Shown here: piece after piece, positions 8,295 through 16,774 of the stretch
Layout of the letters: each line of letters begins with the position of its first letter
Position numbering within the stretch: the stretch's first letter is position 1
Origin: Myxococcales bacterium
GTDB lineage: Bacteria > Myxococcota > Kuafuiibacteriia > Kuafuiibacteriales > Kuafuiibacteriaceae
Assembly: GCA_019634385.1 (NCBI GenBank)
Contig: JAHQVK010000132.1
Coordinates: 1-52,693, forward strand
DNA length: 52,693 bases
Direction: 5' to 3'
Position numbers and translations under genes: made by a program
The notes under the pieces: model-generated
Database searches by the model: none
The model's input: only the letters and a program-made list of their open reading frames with translations
Told to the model about the DNA's origin: nothing

Positions 8295-9557
8295 ATGAAT
8301 CACAGCACCATCACCGATTCCGCTCAGATAAAATTACTCCTTGTCGAAGACGAAGACAGAGACATTGAGATCATTTGTCGATCAATTCCGAGCGGTATCC
8401 ATTTGGATGTGGCGCGTTCACTCAAAGAAGCTAGGGAGCGACTTCAGCACCCAGATGAACCAGACTGTGTGGTTATCGACGTCGGTCTTCCAGATGGTTC
8501 TGGACTTGATCTCATTGACGACCTAGCACCAACTCCGGCACCGGTAGTCATATTGACCGGCTCTGATGATGCGCAAGTCAAAGAAGAAGCAATTGCCCGA
8601 GGAGCTCAAGACTATCTCCCAAAAAACCATTGCACCCCTGATACCCTGCTCCGCACCATTTCTTTCGCAATTGAACGTAAAAAATGTCGGGTGCTAAGAC
8701 GCCAACTCGAACATAGCGAACGCCTACAACAGGTAGGCTTGATGACCGCTGCGCTCGCTCATGAAATTGGAAATCCAACGACCTTCGTTCGAGCCAATCT
8801 TGAGCTGCTCGACCATGAACTCCACGACTGGTTCAAACAGCTCGAATCATCCACACGTACCGCCTACAGAACCGGTGATGACCCGCCCACTGTAACCAGG
8901 ATACTGGAGGTCAAACAACTAGTTGGCGAAGCGATGGAAGGTGTCGACCGAATTGCAGCCCTCGTTGACCAGCTTAGATCTATATCCCAGCCCAACGGGA
9001 CTCGCACCATTGCTGAAGTCAACCTGAGTAAAGTAACGCAAGCTGCGCTAGCCTTAGCAGGTACCCGCATCCGTGAATCAGCTCAAGTCACCGCCCAATT
9101 TCCAACAGCGCCAGTTATGGTCATCGGACAACGAGAACGCATCGGGCAAATATTGAGTAACTTTCTTCTGAATGCAATCCAATCGCTGGAATCTCAACCC
9201 ATCCACAACCGACTCATTGAGGTCGCTGTTGAAAATCACAGTACATACGGACGCGTAGTTGTGGAGGACAACGGCCCTGGCATACCACCTAATGTTGAAA
9301 TCGAGCAGCTCTTCCGGCCGTTTATGAGTACTCGCCTCGAACAAGGTGGTAGCGGTCTAGGCCTCGCTGTTTCCATCCAAATAGCCGAGTCTTTGGGTGG
9401 GTATATTGACATCCATCGTCGTTCGGAATGCACCGGAGTGCGGGCGGAGCTGGTTTTGCCACTGGTCGGATGCCCACCGGTTGAAAAAAGAGCAACCATC
9501 ACCAAAGGACAAATGCGCCTACCCCCTCAGCCCACGCCGCCAGTTAGTTCACTTTAG
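8295..9557 (+). CDS. Receiver domain-histidine kinase fusion (REC-HisKA-HATPase)
   Basis: A 420-aa soluble hybrid with the receiver first. REC residues 12-125: acidic cluster VEDED, phospho-acceptor Asp62 (VVIDVGLPDGSG), and Lys110 (YLPK). HisKA: His156 in LAHEIGNPT. HATPase: N-box SNFLLNAIQSLE, G1 VEDNGPGIPP, G2 GGSGLGLAVSI. There is no sensor or membrane segment, so its input is probably phosphotransfer onto its own receiver. The start is the ATG at 8295, preceded by AGGAT at 5-nt spacing; an in-frame TTG at 8274 is less likely. It follows the kinase gene on the same strand, so one-component and two-component phospho-signalling may be co-expressed. Confidence 0.93.
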   Translation: MNHSTITDSAQIKLLLVEDEDRDIEIICRSIPSGIHLDVARSLKEARERLQHPDEPDCVVIDVGLPDGSGLDLIDDLAPTPAPVVILTGSDDAQVKEEAIARGAQDYLPKNHCTPDTLLRTISFAIERKKCRVLRRQLEHSERLQQVGLMTAALAHEIGNPTTFVRANLELLDHELHDWFKQLESSTRTAYRTGDDPPTVTRILEVKQLVGEAMEGVDRIAALVDQLRSISQPNGTRTIAEVNLSKVTQAALALAGTRIRESAQVTAQFPTAPVMVIGQRERIGQILSNFLLNAIQSLESQPIHNRLIEVAVENHSTYGRVVVEDNGPGIPPNVEIEQLFRPFMSTRLEQGGSGLGLAVSIQIAESLGGYIDIHRRSECTGVRAELVLPLVGCPPVEKRATITKGQMRLPPQPTPPVSSL

Positions 9558-9605
9558 GGCGTGTCATTAAACTCCGGACCGCGTTCTGACTTGTATCCCA
9601 CGTTA
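9558..9605 (-). repeat. Family B element end, truncated
   Basis: GGGCGTGTCATTAAACTCCGGACCGCGTTCTGAC is the reversed right end of family B. After about 45 bp the similarity to family B is lost; 9606-9813 has no clear match. It starts at the stop codon of the histidine kinase gene. Confidence 0.75.
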
Positions 9606-9813
9606 AACACAAACGACCATATCGTTCTTCGCTGGTGGGGCATTGTGTCGTGCTCAGCCAGCGATATTCATTCGCCGCTAACAGCGCCTGTTGTTAACTT
9701 CAACGAAGAAGCTACCGCGAAGCACCCTATTTACCTGAATCCGCCTATTCGAACTCGGAGGGAGGCTGAGCGCAGAGGACTGACCGGGAAGCCACCGATA
9801 AGAGGTCGGAACC

Positions 9814-9994
9814 CTAGCAGCCTGTTGATCTAGCCCTGCAGGCATCTATCGGCCGGTCTTTCCGTGAAACGTCCTGACCACAAGAAGTCTCTCCTCGGTC
9901 GCGCACCGCCAGGTACGCTCGCCTCGTCGTCAGAACGTTTCACGAAAAGCCTGGCTCGATAGCTACACACAGGGCTAAATCAACAGGCTGCTAG
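9814..9994 (-). repeat. Family D palindromic element, copy 2 (181 bp)
   Basis: Reverse complement of the copy at 10-190, of identical length and high similarity, bounded by CTAG. Outer arms CTAGCAGCCTGTTGATCTAG and CTAAATCAACAGGCTGCTAG; inner arms around GTGAAACGTCCTGAC and GTCAGAACGTTTCAC. Confidence 0.93.
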
Positions 9995-10056
9995 GTCACT
10001 GAAAGTCCGTTACTCCCAGGACGAGTCGTAACAACTTCCGACGCTAAAGGTACGCC

Positions 10057-10224
10057 CTAGCAGGCCATCGGAAAAGTGAGTTAGGCGCTTCGCGGGTCCT
10101 TTTTCCGTGGAACGTCTGGACCGGCTTCGCCTTTCATCGGTTGTATGCGCCCTCTTCATCCAGAGCGTTCCACGGAAAAGATACTTCGCGGATCAACCAT
10201 CCCACTTTTCCGATGGCCTGCTAG
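10057..10224. repeat. Family E palindromic element (168 bp)
   Basis: Bounded by CTAG. Outer arms CTAGCAGGCCATCGGAAAAG and its complement at the right end; inner arms TTTTTCCGTGGAACGTCTGG and CCAGAGCGTTCCACGGAAAA. The inner arm resembles that of family D (CTTTCCGTGAAACGTCCTGA), so D and E appear to share ancestry. No open frame of note. Confidence 0.9.
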
Positions 10225-10256
10225 ATCTAGCGATGGCATTGTCACAGGAAATAACT

Positions 10257-10339
10257 TGCGGCGGGGGAGACTCGAACTCCCACACCCGAAGGCGCCACCC
10301 CCTCAAGATGGTGCGTCTACCAATTCCGCCACCGCCGCA
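10257..10339 (-). tRNA. tRNA-Leu (anticodon GAG)
   Basis: On the minus strand, the acceptor stem GCGGCGG pairs with CCGCCGC. The D-arm region GGCGGAATTGGTAGACGC is typical of leucine tRNAs. The anticodon stem CCATC/GGTGG encloses the loop TTGAGGG, which reads GAG. There is a long class II variable arm (GCGCCTTCGGGTG) and a T-loop GTTCGAGTC. The CCA end is not encoded. It lies 85 bp downstream of secG on the same strand, the same order as secG-leuU in E. coli, where leuU is also tRNA-Leu(GAG). Confidence 0.96.
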
Positions 10340-10424
10340 TGATGGCCACCGTTGCCCAACGGGCCGGCTTTATGACCAAACCAAAGGACATCGGTCAACC
10401 CTCTTTACAAGATTTTGTATAGTT

Positions 10425-11237
10425 TTATTGGACTCCGGCGCTGCTATCATCGGTCGCCCCAGCTGGGGAGAGACCATCACCCGAAGACGGTTTTTCCTTT
10501 GCGCCGGTGGCCACGGAGGGCTGAGCCGGAGCACCCACCTCCGAAGGAATCGCCGCGGCGGAGGATCCCCCAGTTGATTCCCCTCCCTCCTCTGTCGGGG
10601 GTGCAGCTGATGATGGTGACGAGGGAGAATTCTTGTCCTCCTCAGCTGACGGCGTGGGCTGCCCAGATGATGGCGATGTTGTCGTCTCCGATGACGAAGG
10701 CGTATCTGTTGCCGCTCCACTTGGAGGTGTCTCAACCGTCGGGCTATTCGTGACCTCTGCTGGAGCATCAGCGTCGTTCGTTGCCGGAACATCCGCCGCT
10801 ACGCCCTCCTCGCTCGGGGGTTCAAGAGCTCCAGTGGCGGATGATGACTTTTCCGCCGCCGAAGGTGTTGCTGCAGCTGATGATGTTAGGGCAACGGAAG
10901 GAGCCAAACCCGGGGAAACCGGTGCCCCCACCTGCTGTCCATCAGGTTCCAGACCTTCCGGTGCCGTAGAAGCGGCGGCCGGAGCGATCTCTCCAACAAC
11001 CGAGCCAGGACGAGTCGAGAGAACCGAAAGACCCAAGCTCGTGCACATGAAAATGATGGCAGTGCCAGTTGTCATGCGGGTCAGAAAGTTACTGGCTCCA
11101 CGGGTTCCCATGATGGAGCTCCCTCCACCTCCGCCAAAGACGGCACTCACACCGCCTCCCTTGCCGCTTTGCAGCAAAATGATGGGAAGCATAGCCAAGC
11201 ACACGATGATGTGGAGAATATATAGGGCCGTCTCCAT
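10425..11237 (-). CDS. secG: Preprotein translocase subunit SecG with long low-complexity tail
   Basis: Small membrane partner of SecYE that speeds protein export. Two transmembrane helices (about residues 3-22 and 56-74) flank the family loop LLQSGKGGGVSAVFGGGGG. SecG is normally about 75-120 aa; this one is 270 aa because about 190 residues rich in Ala, Ser, Pro, Thr, Glu and Gly follow the second helix. With the usual two-helix topology this tail would lie in the periplasm and be disordered. tpiA is 43 bp upstream and tRNA-Leu downstream, a widely conserved order. The identity of the N-terminal third is certain; the role of the tail is unknown. Confidence 0.95.
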   Translation of the reverse strand: METALYILHIIVCLAMLPIILLQSGKGGGVSAVFGGGGGSSIMGTRGASNFLTRMTTGTAIIFMCTSLGLSVLSTRPGSVVGEIAPAAASTAPEGLEPDGQQVGAPVSPGLAPSVALTSSAAATPSAAEKSSSATGALEPPSEEGVAADVPATNDADAPAEVTNSPTVETPPSGAATDTPSSSETTTSPSSGQPTPSAEEDKNSPSSPSSAAPPTEEGGESTGGSSAAAIPSEVGAPAQPSVATGAKEKPSSGDGLSPAGATDDSSAGVQ

Positions 11238-11280
11238 GAAACCGTATGTCTGTCGCTTAAGCCGGTGTCTGTCCAGCTGT

Positions 11281-12039
11281 TTATGTCAACGCAGCCTCAC
11301 AGATGTCTGCGAAGTCCTCAGCCAATAACGAGGCTCCGCCTACAAGCCCTCCATCAATATCTAATTGGCTAAATAGCGCCTGAGCATTGGCGGGCTTTAT
11401 GGATCCGCCGTACTGAATCCGAAGTTTGGTAGAAGCCTCGCTACCCCAACCGTCAGAAATCTGGGTGCGAAGCGCCCGATGCACTTCTTGAGCTTGGTCA
11501 GGCGAAGCGCTCAGACCGGTACCAATCGCCCACACCGGCTCATAAGCTAAGACCACTTTCGCTAGCTCATCCTCAGACAGCCCCTCAAGACCAGATGTAA
11601 GCTGACGCCTTACCGTCATCAGGGTTGACCCTTGCTTACGTTCATCCAAGGTTTCCCCGAGGGCTAGGATCACTCGAAGACCACCGGCCAACACCGTCCG
11701 TACTTTCTGCGCCACCAGCTCGTCTGACTCGCCAAAAATGTGTCTGCGTTCACTATGCCCAACCAGAACATAGTCACACCCAACGTCCAGTAGCATCTCC
11801 ATCGATACTTCTCCGGTGAATGCACCTCGAGGAGCTTCGTGAACGTTTTGGGCCACCAACCGAATACGGTCATCAGCGAGGGCTTTTTTAACCGCATACA
11901 AAGACGTGTGCGCTGGTGCCACACCTATTTCAACTGAAGTGTCTGTCAACCGAGAAGACAATGCGTTGACCAACGCAATCGATTCGCTCACAGTCTTGTG
12001 CATCTTCCAATTGCCGCAGACAAAAGGCACGCGTTGCAT
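11281..12039 (-). CDS. tpiA: Triose-phosphate isomerase
   Basis: Interconverts dihydroxyacetone phosphate and glyceraldehyde 3-phosphate. Active-site residues: Asn10 and Lys12 (GNWKMHK), the catalytic His in VGHSERR, the catalytic Glu in AYEPVWAIGTG, and the phosphate loop YGGSIKP. The ATG at 12039 (MQRVPFVCGNWK) gives 252 aa, the normal family size; the upstream open frame has an unrelated N-terminus. It is followed by secG in the same direction. pgk and gap lie further upstream on the same strand but are separated from it by inverted rsmG. Confidence 0.97.
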   Translation of the reverse strand: MQRVPFVCGNWKMHKTVSESIALVNALSSRLTDTSVEIGVAPAHTSLYAVKKALADDRIRLVAQNVHEAPRGAFTGEVSMEMLLDVGCDYVLVGHSERRHIFGESDELVAQKVRTVLAGGLRVILALGETLDERKQGSTLMTVRRQLTSGLEGLSEDELAKVVLAYEPVWAIGTGLSASPDQAQEVHRALRTQISDGWGSEASTKLRIQYGGSIKPANAQALFSQLDIDGGLVGGASLLAEDFADICEAALT

Positions 12040-12326
12040 ATAATGGAGCCATAACACAGATCCTCCATGCTTGCCGTATTCCACACACAAAGATGCGGAC
12101 AGCAACATTTATCGTCATACCTGACTGGGTAGCAAGCAAACGAGGGGAACAACAACCGGAGGAGATGCCACCGTCAGGTGGCGGATCAGGGATATAATAG
12201 ATGTAGAGGCGATGGCTGAACGTCTTTCCGGTTTCTACGTTGTCAATGGATACCCAAGTTGGACCAACTCACCATGCCAATAGCTTAACTTGACCCGTTC
12301 ACCGCACAAGGGGCAGCTCCGATACA

Positions 12327-13073
12327 ATGCCAGACCGTTCGCCTCTGACATTCATCTCTGAAGCGGAAACTCGTCTCCCTTCTGAGGAGTTTACGCGCTT
12401 ATGTGTCAACTTTGGGATCGAACTCACCCCCGATGAAATCAAACGTCTGGGACTATTTCTTGATCTTCTCCTCAAGAACAATGAGCGCATGAACCTCACC
12501 GCGATCAAGGAACCAGACGCCGCGTGGCGAAAACATATCTTCGATGGATTGACACCCATCTGCGTGCTTCACGACCTACCTGCCGGTGCTAAATTGGTGG
12601 ATTTAGGTAGTGGCTCTGGAGTCCCTGCTATCCCCCTGGCTATTGTTATGCCCCAAGTTCAGTTTACCTTGGTAGAAAGTACTCGGAAGAAGGCCAGATA
12701 CCTTCAAATGCTCTCTGAAGTCCTGGGCCTTCCTCAGGTCCAGGTTATTAGTGAGCGGATTGAAACCGTCGGTCAGGACCCGCGTTACCGGGAACAATTT
12801 GATGCAGTGTCCGCCCGAGCCCTGGGGCATCTTCGGATTCTTACGGAGTTCTCGCTGCCATTGCTAAAACTCGGCGGGAAAGGCGTCTTTATCAAAGGTG
12901 GCCGGGCGGATGAAGAAACTCTAGAGGCCAAAAGAGCACTTCACATGCTGCATGCCCGCCATGAAACCCATATAGCCACTCCAACCGGAACGATCACTGT
13001 CCTGTCAAAAGTAGCCGCCACCCCTAAAAAGTATCCAAGAGCCGTTGGAGAACCCAAACGGTCCCCGCTCTAG
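12327..13073 (+). CDS. rsmG: 16S rRNA (guanine527-N7)-methyltransferase RsmG
   Basis: SAM-dependent methylation of G527 in 16S rRNA (formerly GidB). The SAM-binding motif is LVDLGSGSGVPAIPLAI. Other family blocks are NERMNLTAI, KHIFDGL, the acidic VESTRKKARYLQ strand and the VSARALGHL loop. The length is 248 aa, slightly above average because of an N-terminal extension. It is transcribed against tpiA (divergent) and pgk (convergent), placing it inside what is otherwise a glycolytic cluster, and a family B element abuts its stop codon. The usual partners (mnmG, parA/parB) are absent. Confidence 0.96.
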   Translation: MPDRSPLTFISEAETRLPSEEFTRLCVNFGIELTPDEIKRLGLFLDLLLKNNERMNLTAIKEPDAAWRKHIFDGLTPICVLHDLPAGAKLVDLGSGSGVPAIPLAIVMPQVQFTLVESTRKKARYLQMLSEVLGLPQVQVISERIETVGQDPRYREQFDAVSARALGHLRILTEFSLPLLKLGGKGVFIKGGRADEETLEAKRALHMLHARHETHIATPTGTITVLSKVAATPKKYPRAVGEPKRSPL

Positions 13074-13076
13074 CTA

Positions 13077-13258
13077 GGGCGTGTCTTTAAACTCTGGCTG
13101 GCGAGATGACGCCGTAGCCCTCGTTTGTGATGAGTCGGCCCCGGAGGGAGGGGACTGGATGTACCTAACCGAGGGGCCCGTAAGCGGGGCGAAGCCACCG
13201 ACCCTTCACAAATGTGAGCAACAAGTTCGAACGCGGTCCGGAGGTTAAAGACACGCCC
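13077..13258 (+). repeat. Family B TIR element, full-length copy
   Basis: Reference copy: GGGCGTGTCTTTAAACTCTGG at the left and CGGTCCGGAGGTTAAAGACACGCCC at the right, flanked by TA on both sides, as expected of Tc1/mariner (IS630-type) target duplication. The interior contains gatgacgccgtagccc, gtcggccccggaggg and gaggggcccg blocks. It starts 4 bp after the rsmG stop and ends 8 bp before the pgk stop. It has no coding capacity. Confidence 0.95.
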
Positions 13259-13265
13259 TAAGGCG

Positions 13266-14438
13266 CTAGTCTAAAGCCACAACACCAGGCAGAGGCTTCC
13301 CTTCGATCAATTCCAGGCTCGCTCCCCCACCCGTAGATACGTGGGTCACCCGGTCCGCTAGCCCCGTTTTTGTAAGTGCAGACACAGAGTCTCCACCACC
13401 CACCACGGTCACCGCTAAGGTATCCGCAACTGCTTGCGCAATCTCGTTAGTACCAGAGGCAAATTTCGACCATTCGAACACACCCATGGGCCCGTTCCAG
13501 AAGACCGTCGCTGCCTCACTGATCGCCTTCGCATAGACTTTCTGAGTTTCAGGACCAATATCGAGCCCCATCCAACCCGGTTGAAGGGTACTGACCGTTC
13601 TAGATTCAGCTTGGGCATCAAATGTTTTGGCTACCACATGGTCGGAGGGTAATTTCAGATCGACCCTCCGAGCCTCAGCGGCCTTGAGTACCCGTTCTGC
13701 TATATCCAACGCATCCCGTTCCACACGGCTAGCGCCTACCGCCACCCCTTTCGCCTGAAGTAAGGTGTAAGCCATCGCTCCCCCTACTAGGATGGATTGG
13801 GTTCGTTCGACCAAGGCATGTAGAACCCCCACCTTGTCCGAGACCTTAGCCCCACCTACGATCGCAACAAACGGTTGCTTGGGTTCCTTCAGAATTCCGC
13901 CCAAGTGCTCCAGTTCTTTGCCCATCAAAAAGCCCGCCGCTCGGTCCCGAGCAAAACGAACCATCCCCGCCGTTGATGCGTGCGCCCGATGGGCAGCACC
14001 AAAAGCATCATTGACGTAAACCTCTACCCCGTCGGCTAGCGCCCGGGCAAAGCTCTCATCATTCTTTTCTTCTCCGGGATGAAAGCGAAGGTTCTCAAGA
14101 AGGAGTACTTCCCCTTCTCGAAGATCCCTCATGTTTTTCTTCACCCCGTCACCTACGCAGTCATCCGCGAAGACAACGGCGGCACTCAACAATTCGGCTA
14201 AACGTGCCGCTGCTGGTTGAAGCGAGAACGCCATGTCCCGCTGCCCCTTTGGGCGCCCCAAATGCGAGGCCAAAACCACCCGGGCTCCTTGAGCAATAGC
14301 ATATTGAATCGTGGGCAATGCCGCCCGAATACGGGTGTCATCATCAACTTTCTTATCTGCATTCAGAGGAACGTTGAAATCGACCCGAATAAACGTTAGC
14401 CGCCCCTTAAGGTCGACTTCCTGGATGTTTTTGGCCAT
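13266..14438 (-). CDS. pgk: Phosphoglycerate kinase
   Basis: Transfers phosphate from 1,3-bisphosphoglycerate to ADP in glycolysis. Substrate-binding blocks [27 protein letters not shown] and [12 protein letters not shown] are in the N-domain. Nucleotide-binding [32 protein letters not shown] and the C-terminal [13 protein letters not shown] are in the C-domain. At 390 aa it is full length. The gap gene ends 18 bp upstream, giving a gap-pgk operon. Confidence 0.98.
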   Translation of the reverse strand: MAKNIQEVDLKGRLTFIRVDFNVPLNADKKVDDDTRIRAALPTIQYAIAQGARVVLASHLGRPKGQRDMAFSLQPAAARLAELLSAAVVFADDCVGDGVKKNMRDLREGEVLLLENLRFHPGEEKNDESFARALADGVEVYVNDAFGAAHRAHASTAGMVRFARDRAAGFLMGKELEHLGGILKEPKQPFVAIVGGAKVSDKVGVLHALVERTQSILVGGAMAYTLLQAKGVAVGASRVERDALDIAERVLKAAEARRVDLKLPSDHVVAKTFDAQAESRTVSTLQPGWMGLDIGPETQKVYAKAISEAATVFWNGPMGVFEWSKFASGTNEIAQAVADTLAVTVVGGGDSVSALTKTGLADRVTHVSTGGGASLELIEGKPLPGVVALD

Positions 14439-14456
14439 GGCTCACAGAACCCCTCT

Positions 14457-15470
14457 CTAGAGACGCTCACCAATGTAGGCTGCGAGATCAACACACCGAC
14501 TCGAATAGCCCCACTCGTTATCGTACCAAGCAACCACTTTAGCCATGTTGTTGGCCATAACATCGGTCAAGCTAAGATCAACCGTTGAGCTAAGAGGGCT
14601 TCCGTTGAAGTCGACGGAGACCAAGGGCTCGCTGGATACACCAAGAATTCCTTTAAGCGCCCCCTGTGAGGCAGACACCAGGGCTTCGTTGATAGCCTCT
14701 TTCGAGATCGACTTTGTGGTCAGCGCGGTCAGATCAACCATGGATACATTGCGGGTTGGGACGCGGACGGCAAAGCCATTCAGTTTGCCCTGCAGATTCG
14801 GCAAGACCAAACCCACTGCTTTGGCCGCACCGGTGGTCGTGGGGATCATAGATTCGAACGCCGCGCGAGCCCGACGGAGATCTTTGTGCGGAAGGTCGAG
14901 AATCTTCTGATCGTTAGTCACCGCATGAATTGTCGTCATCAAGCCCGATTGGATGCCAAAAGCTTCATCAAGAACCTTAGCCACCGGTGCCAAACAATTG
15001 GTCGTGCAAGAAGCGTTGCTGACAACAAAGTGTTTGGAAGCATCAAAGGTCTCATGGTTGACCCCCATTGCAAATGTGCCGTCGATGTTACCCTTGCCCG
15101 GCGCACTGATGATGACCCGACTAGCTCCGGCCTCAACGTGTGCTCGGGCCTTGTCACCATCGGTAAAAATGCCTGTACTTTCGAACACAACATCAATGGC
15201 TGAGGCTTTCCAAGGCAACTTCGATGGGTCACGTTCTGATGAAATGCGGATCATCTTCCCATTAACCATCAACCCGCCATCAACGACCTTAACCTCACCA
15301 CTAAATCGACCATGGACTGAGTCATACCTAAGGAGGTGCCCAAGCGTAGGTGCATCGGTTAGATCATTAATAGCCACCACCTCTAGGTTGGTGTTCGACT
15401 GGGCAGAAATAGCGCGAAGAATACAGCGACCAATGCGGCCGAATCCGTTGATAGCGATACGTGTAGTCAC
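14457..15470 (-). CDS. gap: Glyceraldehyde-3-phosphate dehydrogenase, NAD-dependent type
   Basis: Oxidises and phosphorylates glyceraldehyde 3-phosphate. NAD-binding motif INGFGRIGR; Asp36 in VAINDL favours NAD over NADP. Catalytic Cys155 is in SNASCTTNC; the conserved WYDNEWGYS is near the C-terminus. The start is the GTG at 15470, chosen because a perfect AGGAGG lies 7 nt before it and the motif-bearing protein begins there; the open frame extends 69 bp further upstream without support. The product is 337 aa. First gene of the gap-pgk operon. Confidence 0.98.
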   Translation of the reverse strand: MTTRIAINGFGRIGRCILRAISAQSNTNLEVVAINDLTDAPTLGHLLRYDSVHGRFSGEVKVVDGGLMVNGKMIRISSERDPSKLPWKASAIDVVFESTGIFTDGDKARAHVEAGASRVIISAPGKGNIDGTFAMGVNHETFDASKHFVVSNASCTTNCLAPVAKVLDEAFGIQSGLMTTIHAVTNDQKILDLPHKDLRRARAAFESMIPTTTGAAKAVGLVLPNLQGKLNGFAVRVPTRNVSMVDLTALTTKSISKEAINEALVSASQGALKGILGVSSEPLVSVDFNGSPLSSTVDLSLTDVMANNMAKVVAWYDNEWGYSSRCVDLAAYIGERL

Positions 15471-15477
15471 GGTTATA

Positions 15478-15483
15478 CCTCCT
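15478..15483 (-). promoter_or_regulatory. Consensus ribosome binding site of gap
   Basis: AGGAGG on the minus strand with 7-nt spacing to a GTG start. It decides the start codon and is one of very few consensus Shine-Dalgarno sites in this window. Confidence 0.9.
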
Positions 15484-15845
15484 TGTTGTTCGAAAAGCCT
15501 AAGACCACCAATGTTGATGGCCGCTTCCCGGTGTTGCACCCACTCGCACTATCCCTCGGGTAGGTCAACCCGTGCATCGACGCTCGACATTCGCGAATAC
15601 GTTACAGATTGTAGAAGACAAATACTCGCCGATAAGGCTCGCTGGGGCGAGCCTAGCTCATTCCCCGCGGAGTCCAGCACTGCGTAAGCCCAGTCGAAAC
15701 AAGTCATTAGGCTTCCTTATGGGCGTGCTTCGGAAGGATCAAAAGAGCGTCTTTGATGGGCTACACGTTGCCTTCATACCAAAACGGGTGACCGGACAGC
15801 CTTCTTGCCCCTTTCAAAACCTGGTTATAGAAAAATGATATTCTA
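15484..15845. other. Divergent intergenic region, gap / lipoprotein
   Basis: 362 bp between divergent starts; it must hold the promoters of the gap-pgk operon and of the downstream lipoprotein. The only structure I see is a 7-bp hairpin GGCTCGC-tggg-GCGAGCC at 15636-15653, with no T-run. I cannot place a promoter with confidence. Confidence 0.5.
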
Positions 15846-16682
15846 GTGGTAATCGTTGTTTCCAAGCCATCCGGCACTCGGAAGCATCCGTTGCAGCAGC
15901 TGGTTACTACCGTACACCAGCGCCTACTCGGATGCCTCTTCTTCGGGAGCCTCACCTCCGCCTGTAGTTCCTCACCGTCCATGGTATACGATGAGGTTTT
16001 GGCCGCATTAACCACTGGCGATGAACGAACGTTAAAGCAGTATGTCGACCCCAAGTATGTAGATAGCTTGGGAGGAGCATCGGAACTATTTGAAGATATA
16101 CGCACCTGGAATCAAATCTACGAACGTCGATCGTTCACTCGCACCGGATGGAACGCAACCCCAAACTCACTATCCCGAGCCACGGCTTTAGCCACAACCA
16201 CCATCGAAGCCGAATTTGTAGGCACGGGTCACAGCGTTCGTGTGTCGGGAACAATGGCACTCGAATTTATTCGCCATGGGCACTTCCGCGTGCAGAGCGG
16301 TTTGTTCACCCGTCTTCGCGACGCACTAGAACTCGTACACGCTCGTCGCCGAGCACTTGAGGCAAATGACGTTGAGCAGCTTCAGCAACTCATTCATCCT
16401 CAATATCGCCAGGGTCACACCAATAGGTTACGGCTGCTGCAGTCGCTACGAATGAACATGAAGAATCGTTCGGTGCGTATAGAACCCATCGCCTATTACG
16501 TGGAACTTCGCCGACAGCTCGTACACGTGGATGAGCACTACACAATGAGCATCAACGGTCAAAAACTCCCCCCCTCCGTGGCCCGCCTGACGCTGACCCC
16601 AAGCGCCGGACGACTAAAAATTCGCTCAGGCCTAGGCGATACCGCTGCATCCTCGCAAAGCGCCCCCGCGTTAGGGCGCTGA
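15846..16682 (+). CDS. Lipoprotein of unknown function, possibly NTF2-like
   Basis: 278 aa from a GTG. A hydrophobic segment (LLGCLFFGSLTSAC) ends in a lipobox, with the lipidated Cys at about residue 40; the n-region is long, so the true start may be further in. The mature part shows two related halves. Each begins with a helix and a D-Y-like motif (EVLAALTTGDERTLKQYVDP and RRALEANDVEQLQQLIHP), followed by alternating strands, which resembles a duplicated NTF2/SnoaL-type fold. This is a pattern guess. It is followed after 92 bp by the FHA-DUF4388 gene on the same strand. Confidence 0.65.
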   Translation: MVIVVSKPSGTRKHPLQQLVTTVHQRLLGCLFFGSLTSACSSSPSMVYDEVLAALTTGDERTLKQYVDPKYVDSLGGASELFEDIRTWNQIYERRSFTRTGWNATPNSLSRATALATTTIEAEFVGTGHSVRVSGTMALEFIRHGHFRVQSGLFTRLRDALELVHARRRALEANDVEQLQQLIHPQYRQGHTNRLRLLQSLRMNMKNRSVRIEPIAYYVELRRQLVHVDEHYTMSINGQKLPPSVARLTLTPSAGRLKIRSGLGDTAASSQSAPALGR

Positions 16683-16774
16683 TGAATCACACAGTTGACG
16701 ATCACCCCGCAGAAACCGAAGGGTGAGGCATAGCTTGCTTGATGCGGCCCAAACGATAGCATAGCGTTCGAGGG

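Noticed and set aside
9606..9813. Possible 90-codon gene after the histidine kinase
   Set aside because: The frame starts inside a family B end and runs into a family D element, and shows no domain; treated as repeat debris.
10633..11328. 231-codon plus-strand ORF over secG
   Set aside because: It is antisense to the low-complexity secG tail; biased composition keeps the reverse frame open. secG has clear family motifs.
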